This document shows positions 33,603-41,877 of a stretch of 64,000 nucleotides of DNA, piece after piece; positions within the stretch are counted from its first letter, which is position 1; each line of letters begins with the position of its first letter. Location of the stretch: positions 1-64,000 of the forward strand of contig NZ_QAOW01000006.1 in the NCBI RefSeq assembly GCF_003051005.1, written 5' to 3'. The DNA is from Rhodococcus sp. OK519. GTDB lineage: Bacteria; Actinomycetota; Actinomycetes; Mycobacteriales; Mycobacteriaceae. The notes under the pieces are model-generated. The model was not told the DNA's origin. It saw nothing but the letters and a program-made list of their open reading frames with translations, and did not search any database. The position numbers and the translations under genes were made by a program.

Positions 33603-35153
33603 TCACGCGAACGCGATGACCTGCTCGCCCCACGCGGCGCGCAGCGGACCGTCGAGATCCGGCACCACCGTGTCGTGCTTGTCGATCAGCAGGGTGGCCC
33701 GGCCGTCACGGTCGTACGCGTTCCACGCGGGCTCGCCCGGGGCGCCGGTCGGCACCGCCGACTTGGCGAAGGCCAGCCACCGGCGCTGCATCCGCTCCGA
33801 CACCTTCCGCCCCGTCGACAGACCGCCGAGCAGGTAGGTGACCTCCTTGGGTCCGTGCGCGATGTTGCCGAACACGTACGGCAACTCGGTGGCATGGGTG
33901 GCACCGATCTTGAGCGCCTTGAGCATCGGGGTCGCGTAGTCGAAGCGGTACAGCCACGTCGGGGCGTACCGGCTGTGCGCCTCCACGATCCACAGCGTCG
34001 GCAGCCGGAACCCGAAGTCCCGGGTCAGCCCCATCGCATCGCTCTTGGTGGCCAGTCCCGAGTACGCCGACTCGATGCGGGCCTGGTCGGGGAACTCCAC
34101 GTCCGGGTGCTCGGCCGCGATCTCCGCGAACATCCCGCGAATGACGTCCGGGTCGAGCGGCATCAGCGGCGACTTCATCAGCTTGAACAGCGATGCCTCG
34201 TCCTTGTTGGTGCCGATCAGCAGCGGAACCCGGAGCGCGGTGCCGTTCCAGTACGAGTTCACCGGGTAGTCGGGCAGCAGGTCGCCGTCCACCACCGGAC
34301 CGAACGCGAGCGTCCCGGGAGTGTCGGAGGGGATGCGCGAGAACAGCTCGTCCGACGCCGCCAGCAGTTCGTCGGTGCTCGCGGTGAGCAGGCGTTCGAC
34401 GGGATCGTCTGCTCCACCGAGGATTTCGAGGAACGTCCGGGCCACGTGTGCGGCCCGCTCCTGGTTGTAGACCGACGTTGCCGGCGAGCTCTCGGCGATC
34501 GCGCGATGGAACAGCCCGCGTGCCGACGGCATCGTCATCAGCGTGGTCACCGCGCCGCCTCCGGCCGACTCCCCGAACACCGTGACGCAGTCGGGGTCGC
34601 CGCCGAACGCCGCGATGTTGACCTGCACCCAGCGCAGCGCAGCGATCATGTCCTGCATCGCGACGTTGGTGTCGAAGCGGTGTCGGTCGGTGCTCAACGA
34701 CGAGAAGTCGACGAAGCCGAACGCGCCCAGTCGGTAGTTGATCGTGACGACCACGACGTCACCGTTCTCGGCGAGCGCCCGGCCGTCGTACACCGGCTGG
34801 CTCGACGCGCCACGGAAGTACGCTCCCCCGTGGATCCACACCATCACCGGCTTGCGGTCGCCCGGGGTTCCCGGCGACCACACGTTGAGGGACAGGCAGT
34901 CCTCGTCCTGACGGACATCCTCGCCGAGCGACATGCCGGGCATCGCGCTCTGCGGTCCCACGGGCCCGAACCGGTCGGCGTCGAACACCTCGGTCCACGG
35001 CCTGGGGGCCACCGGTGCGGCGAAGCGGCGCTTGCCGGTGGGAGCGGCTGCGTAGCTGATTCCCTTCCACACGTCGACGGGTCCGTCGGTGGTTCCGCGT
35101 ACCGGTCCGTAGGTGGTTTCGACCACGGTGGTGGCGGGAGCGATGAGAGTCAT
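33603..35153 (-). CDS. Type B carboxylesterase/lipase
   Basis: 516 residues. The family marks are present: YGPVRGTTDGPVDVWKGISY at the N-terminus, EDCLSLNVWSPG, the oxyanion block VWIHGGAYFRGA, and nucleophile Ser196 in FGESAGGGAVTTL. No signal peptide, so it is cytoplasmic. These para-nitrobenzyl-esterase-like enzymes hydrolyse a wide range of esters. It stands between the exporter and the GAP-family gene on the same strand, 49 bases from the latter, so it may be the second gene of that unit. Confidence 0.88.
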   Translation of the reverse strand: MTLIAPATTVVETTYGPVRGTTDGPVDVWKGISYAAAPTGKRRFAAPVAPRPWTEVFDADRFGPVGPQSAMPGMSLGEDVRQDEDCLSLNVWSPGTPGDRKPVMVWIHGGAYFRGASSQPVYDGRALAENGDVVVVTINYRLGAFGFVDFSSLSTDRHRFDTNVAMQDMIAALRWVQVNIAAFGGDPDCVTVFGESAGGGAVTTLMTMPSARGLFHRAIAESSPATSVYNQERAAHVARTFLEILGGADDPVERLLTASTDELLAASDELFSRIPSDTPGTLAFGPVVDGDLLPDYPVNSYWNGTALRVPLLIGTNKDEASLFKLMKSPLMPLDPDVIRGMFAEIAAEHPDVEFPDQARIESAYSGLATKSDAMGLTRDFGFRLPTLWIVEAHSRYAPTWLYRFDYATPMLKALKIGATHATELPYVFGNIAHGPKEVTYLLGGLSTGRKVSERMQRRWLAFAKSAVPTGAPGEPAWNAYDRDGRATLLIDKHDTVVPDLDGPLRAAWGEQVIAFA

Positions 35154-35202
35154 GGGAGTTGCTCCTTCGAATCGCTTGGTTGAACTCGGGTTTCGAGAAA
35201 TG

Positions 35203-35886
35203 TCACGCGAGTACGACGAGCGCGGTGACGACGTGCGCCACTTGTACGCCGGCCAGCAGCGCGAAGACGACGGTCATGATGGCGGCGTTGTGCTGGATCA
35301 GTTCGTTCTTCACGACGCCGAGCGCGGCCGCGACACGCTTCGACGGCACCGCCGCCAGGATCGACAGCGCGATGAGCCCGACTCCGCCGAGCAGGGCGAC
35401 GCCGACTGTCAGCAGCACCACCTGGGCGGGAGCCATATTCGCCTCGGCGATGAGGGCTCCGGCCTTGAGCTCGAGTGGCAGGTTCTTCGCATTGACGACG
35501 GCGATCGCGACGCCCAGCACTGCCGCCTGGCCGCCCCGCATGGTGTCGATCCGAGCCATCCACGACGGCATCGCCGCGACTACGCCCTTGGGCGGCCGGC
35601 TCCGCCAGCTGAGTGCGGCCAGCACCACGAAGACGAGACCGACGGTCAACGCGAAAACGAGCTGGGTCCGGTGGGCGCTGCGCCCGATGTGCTCGGCGCT
35701 CGCCTCGGTGGTGAACGCGGTGATCCCGATGAGAACTGCGGTGGCGGTGATGCCCGTCGCGGTGAAGATCGCGGCGTTCGCCTTGGCCCGGGCGGAGAGC
35801 AAGATCGCGATGAGAGCAGCGAATGGAGTGGGGCTGACGATCATCTCGATTCCGACTGGAACCAGGTGCGTCACTGCGTTTCCCAT
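35203..35886 (-). CDS. GAP/Sap-family (LysE-like) membrane protein
   Basis: 227 residues with six membrane segments. The N-terminal VGIEMIVSPTPFAALIAILLS and the central SRPPKGVVAAMPSWMARIDTM loop, then AVVNAKNLPLELKAGALIAE, fit the GAP (GPL-addressing protein)/Sap family, LysE-like proteins needed for export of glycopeptidolipids or sulpholipids in mycobacteria. No glycolipid synthesis genes are adjacent, so the cargo is open. It is upstream of the esterase gene on the same strand. Confidence 0.8.
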   Translation of the reverse strand: MGNAVTHLVPVGIEMIVSPTPFAALIAILLSARAKANAAIFTATGITATAVLIGITAFTTEASAEHIGRSAHRTQLVFALTVGLVFVVLAALSWRSRPPKGVVAAMPSWMARIDTMRGGQAAVLGVAIAVVNAKNLPLELKAGALIAEANMAPAQVVLLTVGVALLGGVGLIALSILAAVPSKRVAAALGVVKNELIQHNAAIMTVVFALLAGVQVAHVVTALVVLA

Positions 35887-36046
35887 ACCGGCATCACGTC
35901 CTTCACGTTCACGCGGATGCCGAGGCTGGTACTCAGCCGGGCGGGATATCCGCCGGCATCCGAAACGAACGATAGGAACCGCTACTCACCGGTCACGGTC
36001 GATGTTCGGGTATTGCGACAACCCGCCCATCGGAACCCGACAACGG

Positions 36047-36060
36047 GCCCGAAAACGGGC
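36047..36060 (-). terminator. Short hairpin after the histidine kinase gene
   Basis: GCCCG-AAAA-CGGGC at 36047-36060 lies 9 bases beyond the kinase stop codon. The stem is only 5 bp, so termination is uncertain. Confidence 0.35.
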
Positions 36061-36069
36061 GGTCAGGGC

Positions 36070-37782
36070 TCAGGCGAGACGCACCGAGAGCAGCACCGAC
36101 CCGGGCTCCTCCACGAGTTCGGCCGACCCGACCCTGCTGGACAGCGTCGCCAGCCCCAGCCCCTCACCACGATCACGAACGACCCGACCGGGCGAGCGGA
36201 TGCCGATGCAGATCACCGAGGAGCGGGGGTCGACGGCCATCTGTAGGTGCAGGGCCCCACCGGTACCGTGCCGGATCGCATTGGTGAACCCCTCGGACAG
36301 GACGTCGACGGCGTTCTCGAGTCGCATCGGGTTGCCCGACAGCAGCGGCCATACCTGTGCGTCGATGTCGGTCCGGACGGGAACCGCGGTCGACCACATG
36401 CCGATCAACTCGGTGATCTGCTGCTCGGCATCGGCTCTCGGGACGGCGGACCGCGACCCGTCGTCGCCGATCTGGCGCAGGACGCGCTCGATGAGATCGC
36501 CGACCGCGACGCCGCCGGCTCGTGGGGCGCCGCGCATCGCCAGCGCGGCTGCCACCAGTTCGCCCTGCACCGACGAGTGCAGCACGTGCGCCAGTCGTCG
36601 TCGGGCCGCGATCACCTGCGAGTGCACCTCGGCGGTGAGTCGGCTCTGTTCCCCCAGCGCGTCCGCGAGTTGCTGTTCTTCCAGTGCGCGCCGTTCGTTC
36701 GAGGCGGCGATCAGGCACATCGCCATTGCCGCGAACGGATAGAACGCGACACCCGGGACCGCGAACGCCGGTGGAAATCCTCTGCCACCGAGAATCAACC
36801 AGAAGGTTCCCGCCGTGGCGGCGGCGGCCAGGCTGTAGCCGAGGGCCATGACCGCGATGCGTCGGCCCGCACCGCGGATGCGGGACGCGGCACGTGCCAC
36901 GATCCAGTTGCAGGACACGCAGATCGCGATCCCGGTGGTGACCTGCAGGACTGTTTCACGGACGCCGTAGCTGGTCACGAGGAACGTCAGGATGACGACC
37001 ATGTAGAGCAGGATCGGCAGCGCCAGCGGGGCCGGACGTACCGACTGCACCACCCCACGCCAGCGTTCGCGCCACGCGAGCGTCGGCACCGCGACGACGG
37101 GATTCGGTAGCGGGGTGGCGTCGTCGAACAGCGCGTGGCTCATCGGCCGGACGATGTCCTCGGAAATACCGCGCAGGAGCCGGGCGCCTCGCTCACTGTC
37201 GATGGTGCCGTGGTCCGTGGTCGCGAGAGCGGCGTCGATCCGAACGGACAGATCGTCCGCACACCGGCGCGCCAACCCGGCGAGGTATTCCTCGTCGACA
37301 CGCCGCTGTTCGTCGAGCGCCGCGCGAGCGGTCCGCAGCCGCCGCACCGCCGCGTCGTGCTGACGCACCGAATCCACGAGGATCGCTATGAGCGACAACG
37401 CGATCACCGCCGTGGTGACGTTGATGATCAGCCGCACGCCGATGTGCCGCGGATCGGTGGGAAAGCCCTGGGCAGCCAGCAACACGTCGAGCAGGAAGGG
37501 TCGCGACGCCCCGAGCGCGGCGAACACGGCCAGCGCCACGGCCGGACGCGGGCGGGTCCGATCGGGGCGCAGCACCGTCAGCCAGGCGACCAGCAGACCG
37601 ACGCCCAGGATCAGATGCACGACGACCGCGACGCTGAAGTTCATCGGCCAGTCCTTGGGACCACGCGCGGAGATGTAGCTGCCCATCACCGTCACCGCGA
37701 ACGGGGCCGTCAGGATCCACGACCACCGGGTTGCGGCCGAGTTGCCGCCGATCCGCATCAGCCAGGAGAGACGGCGGGTCAA
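36070..37782 (-). CDS. NarL-type sensor histidine kinase
   Basis: About 570 residues. Two hydrophobic blocks of several helices (about 20-125 and 265-365) are separated by a cytoplasmic segment. The dimerisation/His box is AARRRLAHVLHSSVQGEL, similar to the HisKA_3 ERxRIARELHD pattern, and the ATPase domain has the N box NAIRHGTGGAL and the G box DRGEGLGLATLSSRV. It pairs with the LuxR-type response regulator whose stop it overlaps. I prefer the TTG at 37782, which overlaps the regulator stop and has GGAG five bases upstream; ATG 37758 is the alternative. The signal is unknown. Confidence 0.8.
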   Translation of the reverse strand: MTRRLSWLMRIGGNSAATRWSWILTAPFAVTVMGSYISARGPKDWPMNFSVAVVVHLILGVGLLVAWLTVLRPDRTRPRPAVALAVFAALGASRPFLLDVLLAAQGFPTDPRHIGVRLIINVTTAVIALSLIAILVDSVRQHDAAVRRLRTARAALDEQRRVDEEYLAGLARRCADDLSVRIDAALATTDHGTIDSERGARLLRGISEDIVRPMSHALFDDATPLPNPVVAVPTLAWRERWRGVVQSVRPAPLALPILLYMVVILTFLVTSYGVRETVLQVTTGIAICVSCNWIVARAASRIRGAGRRIAVMALGYSLAAAATAGTFWLILGGRGFPPAFAVPGVAFYPFAAMAMCLIAASNERRALEEQQLADALGEQSRLTAEVHSQVIAARRRLAHVLHSSVQGELVAAALAMRGAPRAGGVAVGDLIERVLRQIGDDGSRSAVPRADAEQQITELIGMWSTAVPVRTDIDAQVWPLLSGNPMRLENAVDVLSEGFTNAIRHGTGGALHLQMAVDPRSSVICIGIRSPGRVVRDRGEGLGLATLSSRVGSAELVEEPGSVLLSVRLA

Positions 37783-38438
37783 CCGATCTCCGCGGGCATC
37801 CCGAAGCGGCGAACGTACAGCTGGGCCGCGGCGACCCGCGGATTCAGCTCGGGGCTGTGGTTCACGCCGAGCGCATCGAACGTGCGCGTGACCATCTTCT
37901 CGACGCTGCGCACGCTCGAGCCGCGACGTCGTGCGATCTCGGCGTTGGACCACCCGAGCGCGATGCACCTGAGCACGTCGAGCTGGGTGCGCGTCAACCG
38001 GTCGAGAACCGCGTCCGGGTTGTCGTCGCGGGTGGGCCCCGGCGGCAGCGGCTTGTCCGCCAACGCGGATTCCACCGCCGCCACCAGGTCCTCGACGGAC
38101 TCGAGGGACACCTTGTCGAGGAACACCGAACCCACCGGAACGCCCTCGCCCGGAGCGATTCCCGCGCGCGGATAGTTCGTGAGGAACACCGTCGCGCAGT
38201 GCGGCGCCCGGGCGTGGACGATCATCGCCATCTCCATGCCGTTGGGCCGCGCACCCAGGTCGATGTCGGTGACCAGCACGTCGGGGTCGATCTCGTCGAG
38301 GTCGGCGAGCGCGGACGCTGCGGACGGGCGAGGGTGCACCTCGAAGCCGGCATGCCGGAGGGCGTCGGCGACCAGCACACGCATCAGCGGCTGGTCCTCG
38401 ACCACGAGTGCCCGACGCACCCATGCGGCTTCTTTCAC
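37779..38438 (-). CDS. LuxR/NarL-type response regulator
   Basis: 219 residues. The receiver domain starts RRALVVEDQPLMRVLVADAL, with the phospho-acceptor Asp in VLVTDIDLG, Thr in VFLTNYP and Lys in VFLDKVS. The C-terminal LuxR helix-turn-helix is RLTRTQLDVLRCIALGWSNA followed by EIARRRGSSVRSVEKMVTRT. It is co-transcribed with the kinase. Targets are unknown; the esterase, GAP protein and exporter genes downstream are candidates by position only. Confidence 0.88.
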   Translation of the reverse strand: MKEAAWVRRALVVEDQPLMRVLVADALRHAGFEVHPRPSAASALADLDEIDPDVLVTDIDLGARPNGMEMAMIVHARAPHCATVFLTNYPRAGIAPGEGVPVGSVFLDKVSLESVEDLVAAVESALADKPLPPGPTRDDNPDAVLDRLTRTQLDVLRCIALGWSNAEIARRRGSSVRSVEKMVTRTFDALGVNHSPELNPRVAAAQLYVRRFGMPAEIG

Positions 38439-38532
38439 GAGAAAGAGACTAACGGGTCGAAATGGAAACCATCAGGTCCTACGCGTGTCTAACGAACTAT
38501 CGACACCGCCGACGGCGCGGAAAAGGGGTGCG

Positions 38533-40086
38533 TCAGCGACCCGGCACGTACTTCATCGCCTTGATGAACGGCGGCAGCAGCTTGGCCCACAGCTTTGCCG
38601 GAAGCCACCGTGGACCACCGAGATTGACGACGCGTGTGGTCGCGACGGTCTGCGCCTCGGTGTACTTGAGCAAGCCCTCGGCGCCGTGCCGGCGTCCGAC
38701 ACCGGACACGCCCATGCCGCCCATCGGCGCGGCGGTACTCCCCCACGTGGGGCCGTAACCCTCGTCGACATTGACCGTCCCGGCCATGACGCGGGCTGCG
38801 ATGGCCTCGCCCTCGGCGTGACTGGCCGCCCACACGCTCGCGTTGAGTCCGTACTCGGTGTCGTTGGCGCGACGGATCGCCTCCGCGACGTCGGCGACCG
38901 GATAGATCGACACGAGCGGGCCGAACGTCTCGTTCGCGTAGCACTCCATCTCGTCTGTCACGCCGGTGAGCACGGTCGGTTCGTAGAACAGCGGGCCGAG
39001 ATCCGGGCGGGCCTTGCCACCCGCAACGACGGTGGCGCCCTTGGCAACCGCGTCGTCGACGTGTCCGGACACGGCCTTGACCTGTGCCTCGGAGACCAGG
39101 CTTCCCATCTCGATACCGAACTCGTAGCCCGGCGCCAGACTCATGTTCCGCACCCGCTCACCGAACATGCGGATGAATTCGGGAGCGATCGCCTCCTCGA
39201 CGTACATGCGCTCCACCGAGATGCACAGCTGACCGGAGTTCGAGAAGCACGCGCGGACCGCGGCATCGGTAACCGCGCGCAGGTTCGCGCCCTTCGTGAC
39301 GATCATCGGATTCTTCCCGCCCAGTTCGGCAGAGAAGCCGATGAGCCGGCGGCCCGCCTGCTCGGCGAGCAGCCGGCCCGTAGCGGTGGACCCGGTGAAC
39401 ATCAGGTAATCGGTGTTCTCGACCAGCGCGGTCCCGACGACGGAGCCGGGGCCGGGCACGACGGCGAACAGTTCGCGGGGCAGACCCGCCTGGTACAGCA
39501 GTTCGGCACACGCGAGCGCGCAGTACGGCGTCTGGCTGTCCGGCTTGATGACGACGGCGTTGCCGGCGAGCAGCGCGGCGATCGCATCGGATACCGCGAG
39601 CGTCATCGGGTAGTTCCACGGCGAGATGACGCCGACGACCCCCTTGGCGTGGTGCCGCACGACGGTCTTGGTCAGTCCCGGGAGCATGCCCTGGACACGC
39701 TTGGGGCGCAGCAGCTTCGGAGCGAGGCGCGCGTAGTAGCGGGAGGTCATCGCAATGTCGAGGACCTCCTCCTGCGCGGACGCGCGGGACTTGCCGGTCT
39801 CGGCCTGCGCCATGTCCATGAGCGCGTTCTTGTGCTCGAGCACGAGGTCGCGGTAGCGGAGGAAGATCTCGGCACGCTCGACCGGCGACCTCTTCTCCCA
39901 CGCCTTCTGCGCGACGCGAGCCCGTTCGACCGCGGCGAGCGCGTCGGCCGCAGTACCGACCGGAACGGTCGCGAGTTCCCGCCCGGTGAAGGCCTCGACA
40001 ACCGGTCGCGTCGCGCGGTCGGCGGCATCCGGGATGGCGATGAGATCGGCGAGGCGGGCGAACGTCGCCGCGGACGGAGCAGGCAT
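38533..40086 (-). CDS. gabD2: Succinate-semialdehyde dehydrogenase (GabD2-like aldehyde dehydrogenase)
   Basis: 517 residues, the length of mycobacterial GabD2 (518). The aldehyde dehydrogenase marks are in order: GVVGVISPWNYPMTLAVSDA, FTGSTATGRLLAEQAG, catalytic Glu in FSAELGGKNPM, and catalytic Cys in NSGQLCISVERMYV. The SVERMYV context is as in GabD2. The ATG at 40086 has TAGGAG 8 bases upstream. The reaction would be NADP-linked oxidation of succinate semialdehyde or a related aldehyde. It stands alone between the two-component pair and the second WxL-like locus. Confidence 0.82.
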   Translation of the reverse strand: MPAPSAATFARLADLIAIPDAADRATRPVVEAFTGRELATVPVGTAADALAAVERARVAQKAWEKRSPVERAEIFLRYRDLVLEHKNALMDMAQAETGKSRASAQEEVLDIAMTSRYYARLAPKLLRPKRVQGMLPGLTKTVVRHHAKGVVGVISPWNYPMTLAVSDAIAALLAGNAVVIKPDSQTPYCALACAELLYQAGLPRELFAVVPGPGSVVGTALVENTDYLMFTGSTATGRLLAEQAGRRLIGFSAELGGKNPMIVTKGANLRAVTDAAVRACFSNSGQLCISVERMYVEEAIAPEFIRMFGERVRNMSLAPGYEFGIEMGSLVSEAQVKAVSGHVDDAVAKGATVVAGGKARPDLGPLFYEPTVLTGVTDEMECYANETFGPLVSIYPVADVAEAIRRANDTEYGLNASVWAASHAEGEAIAARVMAGTVNVDEGYGPTWGSTAAPMGGMGVSGVGRRHGAEGLLKYTEAQTVATTRVVNLGGPRWLPAKLWAKLLPPFIKAMKYVPGR

Positions 40087-40167
40087 TTTCTTACTCCTAC
40101 TGGTGAGTAGATTTCGAGTTACACACAACCTACCCCGTCCGTGGCAGTCGTCACAGGGATCCGCGGA

Positions 40168-41166
40168 CTACCGGACGAGTGGCGCATTCTGCTGCTGCAA
40201 CACCGTCCAGCCGATGGCACCGATGGCCGCGGCGGCAGCACCGGCGACACCGACCCACATCAGCGGGGAGTCGGAGGATCCCAGGCTGCCGAGCGAGCCG
40301 CCGCCGCCCGCATCCGGCGTCGGGAAGGTGACCGATGTGCTGTGCTGACGCTCGACCGGGCCGCTCCCGAGCGAGACGTGCGCCGTCCACGGGCCGGCCG
40401 GCAGCTCGGCACTGTTCGGGACGCGGAAGCGAACCTTCCCGGCGACGCCGACGGCGACGATCGTCTCGTCGGCCCACACCGGACCGAGAGTCCGCCCGCC
40501 GGGCCCGTCCGAGAGCGTGACTTCGCCGCCGACCTCGACGGCCCAGCCACCGGTGTTGCGAATGTCGGCGACGATCACGGCTTGGCCGTCCGAATCGCGT
40601 TCCGCCGTCAGACCGTCGATCGCGAAGTCCGCGGTCGTACCGGCGCCCGGCCCCACCCGGAAATTCATGCGGACGCCCACGCGCGACGTCGACACCACCC
40701 CGCCGCCACCGGCCGTGGCCGGTTGCGCCCAGATCACCGCGGAGCGGTCACCGGTGGGCGCATCTGCCGGAATTCGAACGGTCACTTTCACGTCGGCGTT
40801 CCCCAGGCCCGGCAGAGTCACTTTCGATTTGTCCAGACTCGTCCACGACGTGAGCCGGTTGGTGCTGCCCGGGCCCTGATCGGTGAACACACCCCTCCTC
40901 ATCGAGGCGGCACCGGCGTAGACGTCGACAGTCTGGGTCGTGGAACCGGTGTTCGTGACCCGGACATGTCGCGTCACGACGGTGCCCGGCGCGACAGTGC
41001 CGCCGATCTCGGTCTCCCACGCCGGGAAGCTCGGGTCGCGCGAAGGATCCGCGAGCTGGACGCCGACCCCGCCCGTCGGGACGGCGTGAACCACCGTCGT
41101 GGACGCCACCGTGAACGAGGCGAGCAGAGCGAACAGGGCAATGATGTTCCGCAGGAACAGACGCAT
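40168..41166 (-). CDS. DUF916/WxIP-like surface protein, second copy
   Basis: 332 residues with the same plan as the protein at 28296: signal peptide (LRNIIALFALLASFTVASTT), a first domain with GTVAPGTVVTRHVRVTN and DVYAGAASMRRGVF, RVGVRMNFRVGPGAGTTADF, then ELPAGPWTAHVSLGSG, and a C-terminal helix (MWVGVAGAAAAAIGAIGWTV). Here the anchor is followed by LQQQNAPLVR rather than a basic cluster. It lies 43 bases after a WxL-like gene on the same strand. Two loci of the same type 12 kb apart point to duplication and specialisation. Confidence 0.68.
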   Translation of the reverse strand: MRLFLRNIIALFALLASFTVASTTVVHAVPTGGVGVQLADPSRDPSFPAWETEIGGTVAPGTVVTRHVRVTNTGSTTQTVDVYAGAASMRRGVFTDQGPGSTNRLTSWTSLDKSKVTLPGLGNADVKVTVRIPADAPTGDRSAVIWAQPATAGGGGVVSTSRVGVRMNFRVGPGAGTTADFAIDGLTAERDSDGQAVIVADIRNTGGWAVEVGGEVTLSDGPGGRTLGPVWADETIVAVGVAGKVRFRVPNSAELPAGPWTAHVSLGSGPVERQHSTSVTFPTPDAGGGGSLGSLGSSDSPLMWVGVAGAAAAAIGAIGWTVLQQQNAPLVR

Positions 41167-41209
41167 GAAAGACGCTTTCGTGAGTTGCCGATGGTGGCGG
41201 GTCGCAGGC

Positions 41210-41737
41210 TTACACCGCGGAATGGGTCAGGGTCGCGCTGTAGTTGCCCATGGTCACCCCGTCGGACACATCGATCCGGAGCGAGGGCGTCCACATGAAC
41301 GTCACGTCGGGCCAGTTGTGGCGCGCGATTCCGACGACGGCCCTGGTCGAGCCGAGCGCCTGGGGGCCCGTGCTCACGAACCCCATCGTCTCGCCGGTCG
41401 CCGTATAGGTGACCGCGGACTTGGGAATAGTGGTGGTGCCGTTGGTGAAATCCGAGATCGAGGCAGAGACGGTCACCGATCGGTTTGCCCCGCTGCGTCG
41501 GTCGCGAACACCGGAGACGGCCACCGCTCCGCTGACATCGCCGCGACCGTTCGTCCAGATCATGGGTGCGGTTCCCGGGACGACCAGTTCGAGCGGGCCC
41601 TCCTGGCCACCGACGGAGAACGTGACGTCGGTGGCCCCGCTGGTCGCGGCGGCGGCCGTCCCGGTCCAGGAACCTGGAACGACCGCCGCCACCAGTGCCG
41701 TGGCGCAGACGCCCAGCGCCGCTGCCGTCCTACGCAT
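41210..41737 (-). CDS. Secreted WxL-like protein, second locus
   Basis: 175 residues. Signal peptide up to TAAAA, then a beta domain with ISDFTNGTTTIPKSAVTYTA, and the C-terminal block MWTPSLRIDVSDGVTMGNYS ending ATLTHSAV. The TIPKSAVTY block and the W-x-P-x-L ... G-x-Y-x-x-T end are shared with the proteins at 27553 and 29385, although overall similarity is lower. First gene of the unit with the DUF916-like partner. No other WxL-like gene follows it here. Confidence 0.62.
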   Translation of the reverse strand: MRRTAAALGVCATALVAAVVPGSWTGTAAAATSGATDVTFSVGGQEGPLELVVPGTAPMIWTNGRGDVSGAVAVSGVRDRRSGANRSVTVSASISDFTNGTTTIPKSAVTYTATGETMGFVSTGPQALGSTRAVVGIARHNWPDVTFMWTPSLRIDVSDGVTMGNYSATLTHSAV

Positions 41738-41877
41738 CTCGTTCCTCCAGTGAGCCTTACGGAATACAGGGGCTACCGAGGCGTGGTCGGGAAGCGCTCG
41801 AAGCGACTCATTTCAGCAAACATCTGGACGCTTGTCCACATGCATTGGGCTTTCGGAGAAAACAGACGGTTGACCAC

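Noticed and set aside
33537-35183. A 548-codon open frame on the plus strand opposite the carboxylesterase
   Set aside because: Its translation is Arg/His/Val-rich without any family motif, and the opposite strand holds a full carboxylesterase with catalytic motifs. It is a by-product of high GC.
36070-38424. Histidine kinase extended through the response regulator to 38424
   Set aside because: The extension is an out-of-frame reading of the receiver and LuxR domains. Starts at 37782 or 37758 fit the kinase.
41821-41832. GCAAACATCTGG upstream of the second WxL-like locus as another KstR2-like site
   Set aside because: One half-site is broken and the outer bases do not fit.
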